Below, piece by piece: positions 27,072 through 35,658 of a stretch of DNA of 64,000 nt (within the stretch, counting starts at the first letter, position 1; the number at the start of each line of letters is the position of its first letter). This DNA comes from Leptospira levettii (lineage in GTDB: Bacteria; Spirochaetota; Leptospiria; Leptospirales; Leptospiraceae): contig NZ_NPDM01000008.1 in assembly GCF_002812085.1 (NCBI RefSeq), positions 72,270 through 136,269 on the forward strand. Direction: 5' to 3'. A model generated the notes under the pieces. That model saw only the letters and a list, made by a program, of their open reading frames with translations, was not told where the DNA came from and made no database searches. The position numbers were made by a program, and so were the translations under genes.

Positions 27072-27130
27072 TTCGAGGGAGAGAGTGCTATGTGACAAAG
27101 CCCACTCCCAACCGGGAAGTGGGCTTTTTT
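27072..27130 (+). terminator. Attenuator: competing hairpins and rho-independent terminator before leuA
   Basis: The terminator has arms AAAGCCCACT-CCC (27097-27109) and GGG-(A)-AGTGGGCTTT (27114-27127) with loop AACC and a T run at 27125-27130. Upstream, CTCGAA in the Leu codons (27057-27062) can pair with TTCGAG (27072-27077). GAGTG (27083-27087) can pair with CACTC (27103-27107), a possible antiterminator that would break the terminator. Stalling on Leu codons would free 27072-27087 to form the antiterminator and let leuA be transcribed. Structure is read by eye, not folded. Confidence 0.78.
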
Positions 27131-27175
27131 ATTTGTTCCCCCGGTCGGTAGTGAGATCGCGAAAACGGAGGAACC

Positions 27176-28360
27176 ATGAAACCAAAAACCATTCACATCC
27201 AAGACGTTACCTTACGGGACGGAAACCAAGCGTTAAAACGACCTTGGACACTTAATGAAAAAATCGAAGTTTTCGACTTACTTGTCAGTTTAAATGTAGA
27301 TGGCATAGAAGTGGGATTTCCCTCTTCCAATGAATCCGAATTTTATACCTGTCAAGTTTTGTCTAAACGAGCGCCAAAGGGCAAACCAATTGCTGCTTTG
27401 TCTAGAGCCAATGAAAAGGAAATCGCTGTTACGTGGGAAGCCATACAACATGCAGACTCACCTCGTATGCATATTGTATATCCTGTTAGTGACTTCTCCA
27501 TTAAACATGTGTTAAAGATCTCAGAAAAAGAAGTGATTCAAAAAATCAAATCTTCTGTTTCTTTTGCTCGTTCGATTGTTGGACCAAACCACCAAATACA
27601 GTTTTCAGGGGAACATTTTGGAGATGCCATCCAAAACTTTGAATTCACAAAACTTGCATTTATGACTGCGATTGAAGCTGGTGCCAATATCATCAACTTG
27701 CCAAATACAGTGGAACGTTATCGCCCGATGGTTTTTGTCAATATGGTGAAGGAAATTAAGGAATCAATTGGAGACAAAGCAATGATTTCCATTCATACAC
27801 ATAATGATTTGGGTATGGCAACTGCCACATCGGTTGAGTCAGTGTATGTCGGAGCAGAACAAATTGAAGTGGCATTGAATGGACTTGGTGAAAGAGCAGG
27901 TAATACCAATTTGTATGAAACAGTGATTGCCTTACACCAAAATGGTGAATCTTTGAACATACAGTTTGATAGAATTTATCCAACTGCAAAACGAATTTCA
28001 GAATTAACGGGAATTCCAATTGGAGAAAAAACTCCCATCATCGGTGAAGATATATTTTCACATCGATCAGGCATCCATCAAGACGGAGTCACCAAAACTA
28101 TGAACCAATCCAAAGGTGCTTATAGAACCTTTTCACCAGAATTTGTAGGTAGATTTGACAAAGAAACAATCTCATTCACCAACCAGTCTGGTCATAAAGC
28201 CATCGAATTTTTGTTATGCCAAAAAGGGATCGAAGTTTCAAAAGAAGAAATTCACCATTTGTTCTCAGTTGCAAAGTCAATTTCTTCCAAAGAGAACAAT
28301 CGAGAAATCACCGAAACAGAGTTAGTGGAACTCAGCCGATCGATTCTCACCTATCAGTGA
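27176..28360 (+). CDS. leuA: 2-isopropylmalate synthase-type enzyme without regulatory domain
   Basis: This condenses acetyl-CoA with 2-oxoisovalerate, the first step to leucine. It has 394 residues; typical LeuA has ~510, because the C-terminal leucine-binding regulatory domain is missing. Signatures: VTLRDGNQ (near 11-18), the metal site HTHNDLG (near 205-211), NGLGERAGN (near 236-244) and SHRSGIHQDGVTK. Leptospira interrogans is known to have two isopropylmalate synthases and a separate citramalate synthase; this matches the short LeuA2 form. A strong GGAGG lies ahead of the ATG. Loss of feedback inhibition may be balanced by the attenuator. Confidence 0.9.
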   Translation: MKPKTIHIQDVTLRDGNQALKRPWTLNEKIEVFDLLVSLNVDGIEVGFPSSNESEFYTCQVLSKRAPKGKPIAALSRANEKEIAVTWEAIQHADSPRMHIVYPVSDFSIKHVLKISEKEVIQKIKSSVSFARSIVGPNHQIQFSGEHFGDAIQNFEFTKLAFMTAIEAGANIINLPNTVERYRPMVFVNMVKEIKESIGDKAMISIHTHNDLGMATATSVESVYVGAEQIEVALNGLGERAGNTNLYETVIALHQNGESLNIQFDRIYPTAKRISELTGIPIGEKTPIIGEDIFSHRSGIHQDGVTKTMNQSKGAYRTFSPEFVGRFDKETISFTNQSGHKAIEFLLCQKGIEVSKEEIHHLFSVAKSISSKENNREITETELVELSRSILTYQ

Positions 28361-28410
28361 ACAGTAAAGGGTTTTGTCCAGAGAAACTTGAGGCAATTCA
28401 TCAGGAATCG

Positions 28411-28439
28411 TTGACAAATCTTTGTCAATCTGCCATAAT
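28411..28439 (+). promoter_or_regulatory. Sigma-70-like promoter with overlapping palindromic operator
   Basis: TTGACA (28411-28416), a 17-bp spacer and CATAAT (28434-28439) form a near-consensus promoter (6/6 and 5/6). The -35 is part of a perfect inverted repeat TTGACAAA-TC-TTTGTCAA (28411-28428), so a repressor bound here would block RNA polymerase. The amidohydrolase ATG lies 26 bp downstream of the -10. The binding protein is unknown. Confidence 0.7.
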
Positions 28440-28464
28440 TTCGAATGGTTTTTCTGGAGGTATC

Positions 28465-30213
28465 ATGGCAGAAACTCTTATCAAACAAGCACGTATTTTT
28501 GATGGAAGCACAAACCCATCGTTTATTGGAGATGTGCGGATCAAAGACGGAATTGTGGAGACGATTTCTAAAACTGAATTGAGTGCAAAACCAGGAGAAA
28601 CAGTCATTGATGCAAAAGGCCAATGGCTCACTCCAGGTTTTATCGATTTTCATACTCATTATGATGCTGAAATTGAAATGGCTCCCGATCTTTCTGAATC
28701 AGTGAGACATGGAATTACAACGATCTCTCTTGGAAGTTGTTCTTTGAGTTTGGCAGTTGGTGATCCGACTGATCTTGCTGATATGTTTAGCCGTGTAGAA
28801 GCAATCCCTAGAAAAAATGTATTATCGATATTAGAGAGTAAAAAAAATTGGAACTCCGCCATTGAATACAAAAAACATTTAAACGATCTTCCATTAGGGC
28901 CCAATGTGACTTCCTTTGCAGGTCACTCAGCAATCCGTGCTCATGTAATGGGATTAGAGAGATCTTTAACAAAAGGAGAAAAACCAACCAAACAAGAGTT
29001 AGAGAAAATGAACCAACACTTAGAAGAAGCATTGGATGCTGGTTTTATGGGTTTATCGATCAATACACTTGTTTGGGATAAAATGGATGGTTCCCGGTTT
29101 CGCTCAAGACCTCTTCCTTCAACCTTTGCCAACTGGAGTGAGTATGAGTTTTTAAATAAAACTCTAAGAAAACGTGGAAAAATATTCCAAGGTGTTCCAA
29201 ACGTATCCACTAAAATCAATGTTTTGATGTTTTTAAAGGAAGCATTTGGTATTTTTAGAAAACCATTAAAAACTACCATCATCTCTCTTATGGATGTAAA
29301 ATTTGATCCAGGTTTGTATAAATTATTAGGAGTGATTGGAAGGATTACGAATAAACTTTTCCGATCGGACTTTCGATTCCAAGCTCTTCCTGAACCATTT
29401 GATCTATATGCAGATGGAATGGATGTGGTTGTATTTGAAGAGTTTGCAGCTGGTGCAAAAGCAAACCACATTGAAGATGAATTGGAACGTAAAACACTAA
29501 TGAAGGATCCAAATTATCGATCTTGGTTCAAAAGACAATGGACAAATTGGTTTTTACCTCGAGTGTTTCACAGAAACTTTAGAGAAACAAAAATCGTAGA
29601 TGCACCGGACAAATCTCTAATCGGAAAATCAATTGATGATGTTGCAAAAGAAAGAGGTGTACACTCCGTGACAGCATTCTTGGATTTAGTGGCAGAACAT
29701 GGAAACAAAGTTAGGTGGTATACTGTTATGGCAAACCATAGAAAGGAACCACTTCAAAAAATAGTTTCTTATCCAGATATTCTCATCGGATTTTCAGATG
29801 CAGGAGCACACCTGAGAGGTATGGCACATTACAACTTCCCGCTTCGAATGTTAAAACTAGTACGAGATGCCGAATTGGAAAACAAACCATTTATGAGTAT
29901 AGAACGTGCTGTTCACAGACTGACAGGTGAAATTGGTGATTGGTTTGGAATTGATGCAGGTTATATCAAAGAAGGAAAACGAGCTGACCTCGTACTAATT
30001 GATCCAAACAAATTGGATGAGTCATTGGCCAAGGATGTTGAAGCACCTATGCCGTTTATGGAAGATTTTAAACGATGGGTTCGTCGTAATGATGATACCA
30101 TCAAAAAAGTTTTCATTAATGGAAAACTAGCGGTGGATGGGGGGAAACCCGTCTCCGGACTAGGAAAAGAACGAGGGTATGGTCGCTTTTTAGAATCACA
30201 AATCGGTGCTTAA
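28465..30213 (+). CDS. Amidohydrolase family protein, N-acyl-D-amino-acid deacylase-like
   Basis: The ATG at 28465 is chosen for the TGGAGG five bases upstream and the promoter at 28411; an in-frame extension to 28216 overlaps leuA and is rejected. The product has 582 residues. The N-terminal beta-sandwich is followed by HTHYD (H63, H65) metal ligands, the AGHSAIR segment, and a C-terminal FSDAGAHLRG region with the catalytic Asp. D-aminoacylases remove acyl groups from D-amino acids, and related N-acyl amino-acid and dihydropyrimidine enzymes share the fold. No signal peptide is seen. Substrate is not proved. Confidence 0.9.
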   Translation: MAETLIKQARIFDGSTNPSFIGDVRIKDGIVETISKTELSAKPGETVIDAKGQWLTPGFIDFHTHYDAEIEMAPDLSESVRHGITTISLGSCSLSLAVGDPTDLADMFSRVEAIPRKNVLSILESKKNWNSAIEYKKHLNDLPLGPNVTSFAGHSAIRAHVMGLERSLTKGEKPTKQELEKMNQHLEEALDAGFMGLSINTLVWDKMDGSRFRSRPLPSTFANWSEYEFLNKTLRKRGKIFQGVPNVSTKINVLMFLKEAFGIFRKPLKTTIISLMDVKFDPGLYKLLGVIGRITNKLFRSDFRFQALPEPFDLYADGMDVVVFEEFAAGAKANHIEDELERKTLMKDPNYRSWFKRQWTNWFLPRVFHRNFRETKIVDAPDKSLIGKSIDDVAKERGVHSVTAFLDLVAEHGNKVRWYTVMANHRKEPLQKIVSYPDILIGFSDAGAHLRGMAHYNFPLRMLKLVRDAELENKPFMSIERAVHRLTGEIGDWFGIDAGYIKEGKRADLVLIDPNKLDESLAKDVEAPMPFMEDFKRWVRRNDDTIKKVFINGKLAVDGGKPVSGLGKERGYGRFLESQIGA

Positions 30214-30217
30214 AAAA

Positions 30218-30266
30218 GGTTTGAAGTTGGATACTGGTTCGATTAGATTCAGTATCCAACCAAACC
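30218..30266. promoter_or_regulatory. Long hairpin-forming inverted repeat abutting a start codon
   Basis: GTTGGATACTG (30226-30236) and its exact complement CAGTATCCAAC (30250-30260) enclose a 13-base loop. Outer arms GGTTT (30218-30222) and AAACC (30262-30266) extend it. The repeat ends directly at the ATG of the DUF4349 gene, and no Shine-Dalgarno is visible there. No T run follows, so it is not a standard terminator. It may be an RNA element controlling translation or a protein-binding site. Confidence 0.5.
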
Positions 30267-31055
30267 ATGAAACCAAACTCGATTTCCCTTTTTTCTTTTT
30301 CCATCCTTCTCTCCCTATTTCTTTTACACATCCAATGTTCTAGTACTAGTCGCAGCGAACGAGAATATGCTTCGCGTAATTCAGGAGATGAATACGAAGA
30401 ATCAAAAGTTTCACCTGGTGTTTCCTCATCTCCAAAATCGGAGGGTAAACCACAAGAAAACAAATCCCCGAAAAGAATGATGATCTATACAGTTGTAGTG
30501 AATTTACAATCAAAGGAGATTGAACCAAAAGTATTAGAAATCATCAAATTGGCAGAAACGTTTGGAGGTTATGCACTCCAATATAGTTCCCAAGGAACCA
30601 TTCAATTAAAAATCCCACAGGAAAATCTAAAAAACTTTCTCAGCAGTTTAAAAAAAGAATCACATAACTATTCAGAAGATGTTTCTGCTAAAGATGTTAC
30701 AGAAGATTATTTAGATACAGAGATCCGTTTAGAAAATGCTCAAAAAATGCGGACTCGGTTATTAGAAATTTTAAAAACGGCAAAAACTTTGGAAGAAACT
30801 TTAAAAGTAGAAGCTGAACTGAATAAAGTATCTGAATCCATAGAACGTTGGGAAGGAAAATTAAAATATCTATCCCAAGCAGTCCAACTTTCGACTGTGA
30901 CAGTCCATGTTCGACAAAAATGGGAACCAGTCGTACAAAAAGAATACCAACCAGGACCCGTTGGATATCCTTTCTATTGGTTATACCTGGGACTTGGCAA
31001 AGTAAAGGATGGTTTCATCTGGTTATTTATCCAAGAAGTTCCCAAAGAAAAATAA
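30267..31055 (+). CDS. DUF4349-domain lipoprotein
   Basis: This is a 262-residue exported protein. The signal peptide ends in a spirochaetal lipobox (LLLHIQCSS, lipid Cys near residue 24). After a charged linker, the DUF4349 domain spans ~75-225: MMIYTVVVNLQSKEIEPKV, LEIIKLAETFGGYALQYSSQG, then a coiled coil VTEDYLDTEIRLENAQKMRTRLLEILKTAKTLEETLKVEAELNKVSESIERWEGKL. Family members are membrane- or envelope-located and of unknown function. A C-terminal hydrophobic stretch (YPFYWLYLGLG) follows. It is 11 bp upstream of the TPM gene, so likely co-transcribed. Confidence 0.88.
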   Translation: MKPNSISLFSFSILLSLFLLHIQCSSTSRSEREYASRNSGDEYEESKVSPGVSSSPKSEGKPQENKSPKRMMIYTVVVNLQSKEIEPKVLEIIKLAETFGGYALQYSSQGTIQLKIPQENLKNFLSSLKKESHNYSEDVSAKDVTEDYLDTEIRLENAQKMRTRLLEILKTAKTLEETLKVEAELNKVSESIERWEGKLKYLSQAVQLSTVTVHVRQKWEPVVQKEYQPGPVGYPFYWLYLGLGKVKDGFIWLFIQEVPKEK

Positions 31056-31066
31056 GTTTTGATACA

Positions 31067-32860
31067 ATGAAAAGACTTATTTTAACGTTAACGTTAGTTA
31101 GTATTTTTTCATGTAAGGTACCCTTCGGTTCTTATCCAGTACTTACGGGACCAGTGGTTGATCCAAGCGGATATTTGCCATTGGAAATCAAATCAAAACT
31201 AGAAACCATCTTGTTAGAAGAAGAAAAAATAACTTCCAATCAAGTTGTGGTATATATTGCAGAAAGTTTGAATGAAAGTACAATTGAAAAAGAAGCAGTT
31301 GCTGTTTTTGAACAATGGAAACTCGGACAAAAAGAGAAAGACAATGGGATATTGTTGTTACTTGCTCCCAATGATAAAAAGGTAAGAATTGAAGTTGGTT
31401 ATGGTCTCGAATCAATCCTTACTGATTTAATCGCAAAACGTATCATTGATGAAATCATCATCCCTAATATGAAAGCTGGAAATCCTTCTATGGCGATGAT
31501 CTCTGGTGTCACTGCTATTTTAGAACAACTCAGGATTCAATCACCAAAGTTGACGAATGAATCTTGCCCAAAACCATTTAGTGATACCAATTCAGAATTA
31601 CATTCGGATACAATTCCTTACCTCTTGAAGGAAACAAAATCGATTCGATTGATTGATTTTAAATTTTGTGTACTTCCACTAGAATCCCAATTTGCTTTAG
31701 AAGGAGCAGCCAATCACCTACTCTTACAACGACAAAAATCTTCTCCAAATGTAAGTTCTGTAATTTTTGTAACTTCACCTAAAAATGAATATAAAGGCAC
31801 AATCGTAACAAGCCCAGATTTTTACTGGTCTCTTAGCCAAAACAAAATCAGGAGTATCTTTCACAATCGATACAATGAAAAGAGAACAGGAGATTTTACA
31901 AATTATACATACCGCGCATTTTTAGATCTGTTAGATCATATCCGTCATGAGAAAAAAATCGAAATCGAAAAAGGCACAGGAATCTACGATCCTTTTGATT
32001 CATTAGAACGATTCTCTTATGACAGGGCAGGTGAAACCATTCGAAAGTTAGAAACAGAATACAAAATTGGAATTCAAATTCTTTTCTTAGATACAAAAAG
32101 TGATTTAAAGGAAGAAGGGAAAAAATACCACCAATTGGCTTTTGGAAAGTCACCTGGGATCACCTTACTCTTTTCCTTAAATCACAAAAAATTCTTGGTT
32201 TATACCGATCAAAATTCTATGATTGAGTCAATCAATGGATCATCTCATTACTCGATTGAAAATCCAAAATTGGAAGAATCGATTACAAATGCGATACAAT
32301 CCGAACTAAAGGTAGCAGACATTGATTGGATCTGCATTCGAAGTGCGGAAGGAATTGATCATTATCTCAATTCACTTCGTTACCAAAAGGATTTTAATTA
32401 CGAAAATTCATCGAACACATCAACCGCGACTTCCACTTCAAAAGTAATCATTAAGGAACCACATTTTCTATTTCAATTGTTCTTCATGTTGATGATTTTT
32501 TTCTTATGGGTTGGTTTGGCTTCGGGTGAAGGAATGATCTTCTTTTATGGACTATTTTATGTGATCGGAGTCATCATACGAATGAAGTTATACATGTTAC
32601 CAGACTCACCTAACCTATATGCACTGTCATCAATGATCGGTTCAGCCATTTTCACTTCGATCTTCATTTTTATCTTTCGAAAACTCGGTTGGTCAAAGAC
32701 AGTCAGTACCTATACTCGGGACTTTTTTACAAGTTCTGGTTCTGGTTCTGGTTCTACCTCAAGTTCTGGATCAGGTTCCAGTTACCGTTCCTCTAGTAGC
32801 TCCTACTCTGGCGGAGGAGGAAGGTCAGGTGGTGGTGGTGCGAGTGGAAGTTGGTCATAA
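31067..32860 (+). CDS. TPM-domain (YgcG-like) envelope protein, probable lipoprotein
   Basis: This 597-residue product starts at ATG 31067. The signal peptide ends in SIFSCKV, a plausible lipobox (Cys 16). A TPM domain follows at ~28-150 (VVDPSGYLPLEIKSKLETILLEEE, NGILLLLAPNDKKVRIEVGYGLE, AKRIIDEIIIPNMKAG). A second TPM-like module lies near 310-430 (FSYDRAGETIRKLETEYKIGIQILFLDTK). Hydrophobic helices occur at about 475-545, then a Ser/Gly-rich tail ending GGGGRSGGGGASGSWS, typical of the family. TPM proteins act at membranes, some in photosystem repair; the role here is unknown. The TetR gene ends 4 bp downstream on the other strand. Confidence 0.87.
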   Translation: MKRLILTLTLVSIFSCKVPFGSYPVLTGPVVDPSGYLPLEIKSKLETILLEEEKITSNQVVVYIAESLNESTIEKEAVAVFEQWKLGQKEKDNGILLLLAPNDKKVRIEVGYGLESILTDLIAKRIIDEIIIPNMKAGNPSMAMISGVTAILEQLRIQSPKLTNESCPKPFSDTNSELHSDTIPYLLKETKSIRLIDFKFCVLPLESQFALEGAANHLLLQRQKSSPNVSSVIFVTSPKNEYKGTIVTSPDFYWSLSQNKIRSIFHNRYNEKRTGDFTNYTYRAFLDLLDHIRHEKKIEIEKGTGIYDPFDSLERFSYDRAGETIRKLETEYKIGIQILFLDTKSDLKEEGKKYHQLAFGKSPGITLLFSLNHKKFLVYTDQNSMIESINGSSHYSIENPKLEESITNAIQSELKVADIDWICIRSAEGIDHYLNSLRYQKDFNYENSSNTSTATSTSKVIIKEPHFLFQLFFMLMIFFLWVGLASGEGMIFFYGLFYVIGVIIRMKLYMLPDSPNLYALSSMIGSAIFTSIFIFIFRKLGWSKTVSTYTRDFFTSSGSGSGSTSSSGSGSSYRSSSSSYSGGGGRSGGGGASGSWS

Positions 32861-32864
32861 ATAA

Positions 32865-33431
32865 CTAAACTTTGATTAACCTTTGAGCAGAATGGATCAT
32901 TTGTGATTTCATCCTTTCAATTACCTTACGATCTTTGGTAAGTGCATACAAACGTAATCCACCTAAATAACTCATATATAGTTCATAACTCAAGGATTTT
33001 ACAAGATCGGGGCGTAAACTCGGCTCGAACTTCAGGATACAAATTTCTACAGTTTCTAACACATGTTGTATGGCGCGATTCCGATACGAATCAAATTGGT
33101 TCAGGTGGGAAATTTCACCTGAAAACAATGCAATTGGACAATCTTTTCTGGAGGTATTCCTTTGGTTACGAACAATGAAATTCACCCATTTATCAATGAA
33201 GTCAGAAAGATCGTTTGCTTTCCCTAACACTTTTAACATCACTATCCTTTGTTGTTCGGACAAATAGTTTAAGTATTCAAATCCAATGTCATCCTTTGAT
33301 CGAAAATGATCATATAGAGTTTTTTTATAAGCACCAGCCTTTTCTAATATTTCTGCAATGCCTGTAGCTTGGAATCCTTTCTCGCGGAACAAAGCAAATG
33401 AACTTTCTAAAATTTTATCTTTCGGTTTCAA
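32865..33431 (-). CDS. TetR-family transcriptional regulator
   Basis: The product has 188 residues from TTG 33431, supported by GGAG eight bases upstream. The N-terminal HTH spans ~5-50 (ILESSFALFREKGFQATGIAEILEKAGAYKKTLYDHFRSKDDIGFEYL), standard for TetR. The remaining helical domain binds an unknown ligand. It lies 17 bp downstream of the PhoD-like gene and may be co-transcribed with it. Whether it controls its neighbours is unknown. Confidence 0.92.
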   Translation of the reverse strand: MKPKDKILESSFALFREKGFQATGIAEILEKAGAYKKTLYDHFRSKDDIGFEYLNYLSEQQRIVMLKVLGKANDLSDFIDKWVNFIVRNQRNTSRKDCPIALFSGEISHLNQFDSYRNRAIQHVLETVEICILKFEPSLRPDLVKSLSYELYMSYLGGLRLYALTKDRKVIERMKSQMIHSAQRLIKV

Positions 33432-33448
33432 AATGATGACTCCATTTT

Positions 33449-34507
33449 CTATTTTTTTTCTAACTGGTTCGCTGGCATATTGGAATGAACCTCTAAAACA
33501 GATTTTCCATTTAAATCTTTGATGGATGTCGACCAGCGTAACAAACCATCTTGCAAAGAGATTTGAATGAATCCATAATTTTCATTTTTGTATGTATTCC
33601 CAATCTTCAATTCGGAATCATATTCTAAAGGTAAAAATGGAAGGGGCAAATTGAGAGAACTAGATGTAATTTCAATCAAAGAAGATTTGTCCGGGATTTT
33701 ATATTCGTGGATTTCGGCAATATGCCTATCTCCAGATACAAGTAACAATCCTTTAGTATTCGCATTTTGAAGAGCGAGTAATAACCTTTCTCTTTCATGT
33801 GGAAAATTATTCCATTTTTCAAATGGTTGTTCTGTTGGTAAAACTTGGATGCTAGAAACAAAAATGAGTAAGTCGGATGGTTTTGCCAGTTCTTTTGTAA
33901 GCCATTCCCACTGCTCTTGTCCCAAAATGGTCCGAGTTGTATCGGAAGAAGGACTGTATTGGCTTTTCCCAGTCAAATAAGAATAAAAACTCTTTTCTAA
34001 AGGAGAACGAAAGTAACGTGTATCGGGAATGATGATATGGATTTTTTTTCCCTGAAATGGAATCCAATAGGAGTAGAAGATTCCTTCTTTATTTTCTGTG
34101 CCAAATGAAATTTGTTTTGGCATCATAGGTGAGATGTATTTTAAAAATATATTTCTGGAATTTACTTTGTCTACATATTCGCCACCACTATCATTGATCC
34201 CGTAATCATGGTCATCCCAAGTAAACAGTAGTTTGGTGTCTTTTTGGATCAACTTCCATTCTGGTCGTTTGAATTGTTTTTCATAAGCAGGAATTTTATC
34301 ATTTGCAAACAATTGGTCCGCATAAATGTTATCACCTAACATGATGAAATAATTCATTTTTTCTGATTGGATGATTTTTAAAATAGGACTTTCTTTTTCT
34401 TGGTGCAAACAAGAACCAAATCCAATCGAAAGAGTTTTTGACTCTTTTGCGACCAGGGGATAGGAAAGTGAACTAAGACCGAGAAGTATAAAGAAAAAAT
34501 GTTTCAT
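33449..34507 (-). CDS. PhoD-like phosphodiesterase/alkaline phosphatase, exported
   Basis: This 352-residue protein has a signal peptide (cleavage after PLVA near residue 20). PhoD-type metallophosphatase motifs: GFGSCLHQE, LGDNIYAD (near 57-64), WDDHDYGIND (near 96-105), and VSGDRHIAEIHEY. These match the PhoD subfamily that binds Fe3+/Ca2+ and cleaves phosphodiesters such as teichoic acids or phospholipids. In a Gram-negative spirochaete it would act in the periplasm. The usual PhoD N-terminal domain and Tat signal are missing. Confidence 0.88.
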   Translation of the reverse strand: MKHFFFILLGLSSLSYPLVAKESKTLSIGFGSCLHQEKESPILKIIQSEKMNYFIMLGDNIYADQLFANDKIPAYEKQFKRPEWKLIQKDTKLLFTWDDHDYGINDSGGEYVDKVNSRNIFLKYISPMMPKQISFGTENKEGIFYSYWIPFQGKKIHIIIPDTRYFRSPLEKSFYSYLTGKSQYSPSSDTTRTILGQEQWEWLTKELAKPSDLLIFVSSIQVLPTEQPFEKWNNFPHERERLLLALQNANTKGLLLVSGDRHIAEIHEYKIPDKSSLIEITSSSLNLPLPFLPLEYDSELKIGNTYKNENYGFIQISLQDGLLRWSTSIKDLNGKSVLEVHSNMPANQLEKK

Positions 34508-34587
34508 GAGAGAAATGATAGAATGAGAAGAACCTATCTCCTAATAGAAGTTTGGATGGATGATTGAGTAACGTCAATCGTAAATCC

Positions 34588-35070
34588 TTATCTACCATAC
34601 CGGTAATACCCATGCCTTGGGTAATGATAGGAAGGCCTTGTCAAATAAGGAACAATGGTCGGATATGGAGATCGTCTATCATATTGAATGTCTGATTTTC
34701 GAAAAAAGGAACCTCGGTATAAAATCGCATTTTGGTAATAGGTTTCGTTCACAAATGGTGAATACACCATGCCTGTCATTTGCCATTCAAATTGAGCAGT
34801 TTCACCCGAAACGGTCACTTCCGTTTCTTTATACATCATAGATGCAGACCGAACATCACCAATCACACAAGGTTCCAATCGACTGGGTACAGGCCCTTCC
34901 ATCAAAACCAAACATTCTGATTGATAACCATACTTCTTTGCAAACCCTCCACCATTTGATTTGATGGGGATAGCAGGTTCATCCAAAGTGATATATTCCT
35001 GGTTCTTCTGCCGCCCCGAACAATCGAAACAAAAAACAAAGATGAAAAACAGAATCCAATATTGAGTCAT
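34588..35070 (-). CDS. Hypothetical lipoprotein, tandem paralogue A
   Basis: The product has 160 residues from ATG 35070, preceded by GAGGGG; an upstream ATG at 35091 overlaps the previous stop and lacks a ribosome site. The signal peptide ends in FCFDCSG (lipid Cys near 16). The mature part contains SECLVL...RLEPCVIGDVRSA and YYQNAILYRGSFF, repeated in the gene immediately upstream. Three Tyr/Arg/Pro-rich residue stretches end the protein. No family is known. It probably forms an operon with paralogue B. Confidence 0.75.
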   Translation of the reverse strand: MTQYWILFFIFVFCFDCSGRQKNQEYITLDEPAIPIKSNGGGFAKKYGYQSECLVLMEGPVPSRLEPCVIGDVRSASMMYKETEVTVSGETAQFEWQMTGMVYSPFVNETYYQNAILYRGSFFRKSDIQYDRRSPYPTIVPYLTRPSYHYPRHGYYRYGR

Positions 35071-35087
35071 TTGTATGAACCCCTCTT

Positions 35088-35528
35088 TCATTTCGAATAT
35101 TGTAAGGTCGGAATCTTTCGATTTTGATATTGGCTTTGAGACATGGATTGTCGGAGGATATTCTCCTTTAACGATCGGTTATGAAATGGGCCTCGTCCTA
35201 GTGTGACGTCTTGGTAAAACTCTAAATTGGAATGTCCTTCCAATAAATAACTTGGAACATACCATACATGGATACGACCTTCTACTTTGATCATTCGGTC
35301 ATAATCGACACTTCTGAAATCACCAATCGGACAAGGTTCCATTCTAGAAAAAGGAATCGATCCACTCGGTAGGACCAAACATTCCGAACTGGCGCCTAAT
35401 GTTACTTGCCGGCGAATGTATTCGTTTCTCTTTTCTCTGATCGAATCATCCACGATGCCTAAAAATACCATACGGTCAAAACTGGTACAAGAATGGAAAC
35501 CTATTATAAGAAAGAAGAGCCACCTCAT
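35088..35528 (-). CDS. Hypothetical lipoprotein, tandem paralogue B
   Basis: The 146-residue product starts at ATG 35528; AGGAGG lies 13 bases upstream, rather far, and an in-frame start at 35579 gives a longer form. The signal peptide ends in GFHSCTS (lipid Cys near 14). SSECLVL...RMEPCPIGDFRS and FYQDVTLGRGPFHNR match paralogue A in order and spacing, so the two arose by duplication. Sequence otherwise differs. Its 3' end overlaps an alternative upstream ATG of paralogue A. Confidence 0.75.
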   Translation of the reverse strand: MRWLFFLIIGFHSCTSFDRMVFLGIVDDSIREKRNEYIRRQVTLGASSECLVLPSGSIPFSRMEPCPIGDFRSVDYDRMIKVEGRIHVWYVPSYLLEGHSNLEFYQDVTLGRGPFHNRSLKENILRQSMSQSQYQNRKIPTLQYSK

Positions 35529-35658
35529 ATGGAAAGTATAACCTCCTAACGGAGGGAAAGCGATGGTAGTTATCCGCATTTGCGGATACTACCTAAATCA
35601 GTTTTTCGAAACTCAATTTTTTAGTTATGGATTTGGAAAGAGGGGAAACCGAATCAAA

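Noticed and set aside
28216..28464. In-frame extension of the amidohydrolase upstream of 28465
   Set aside because: It would overlap leuA by about 145 bp, and a good ribosome site and promoter support ATG 28465.
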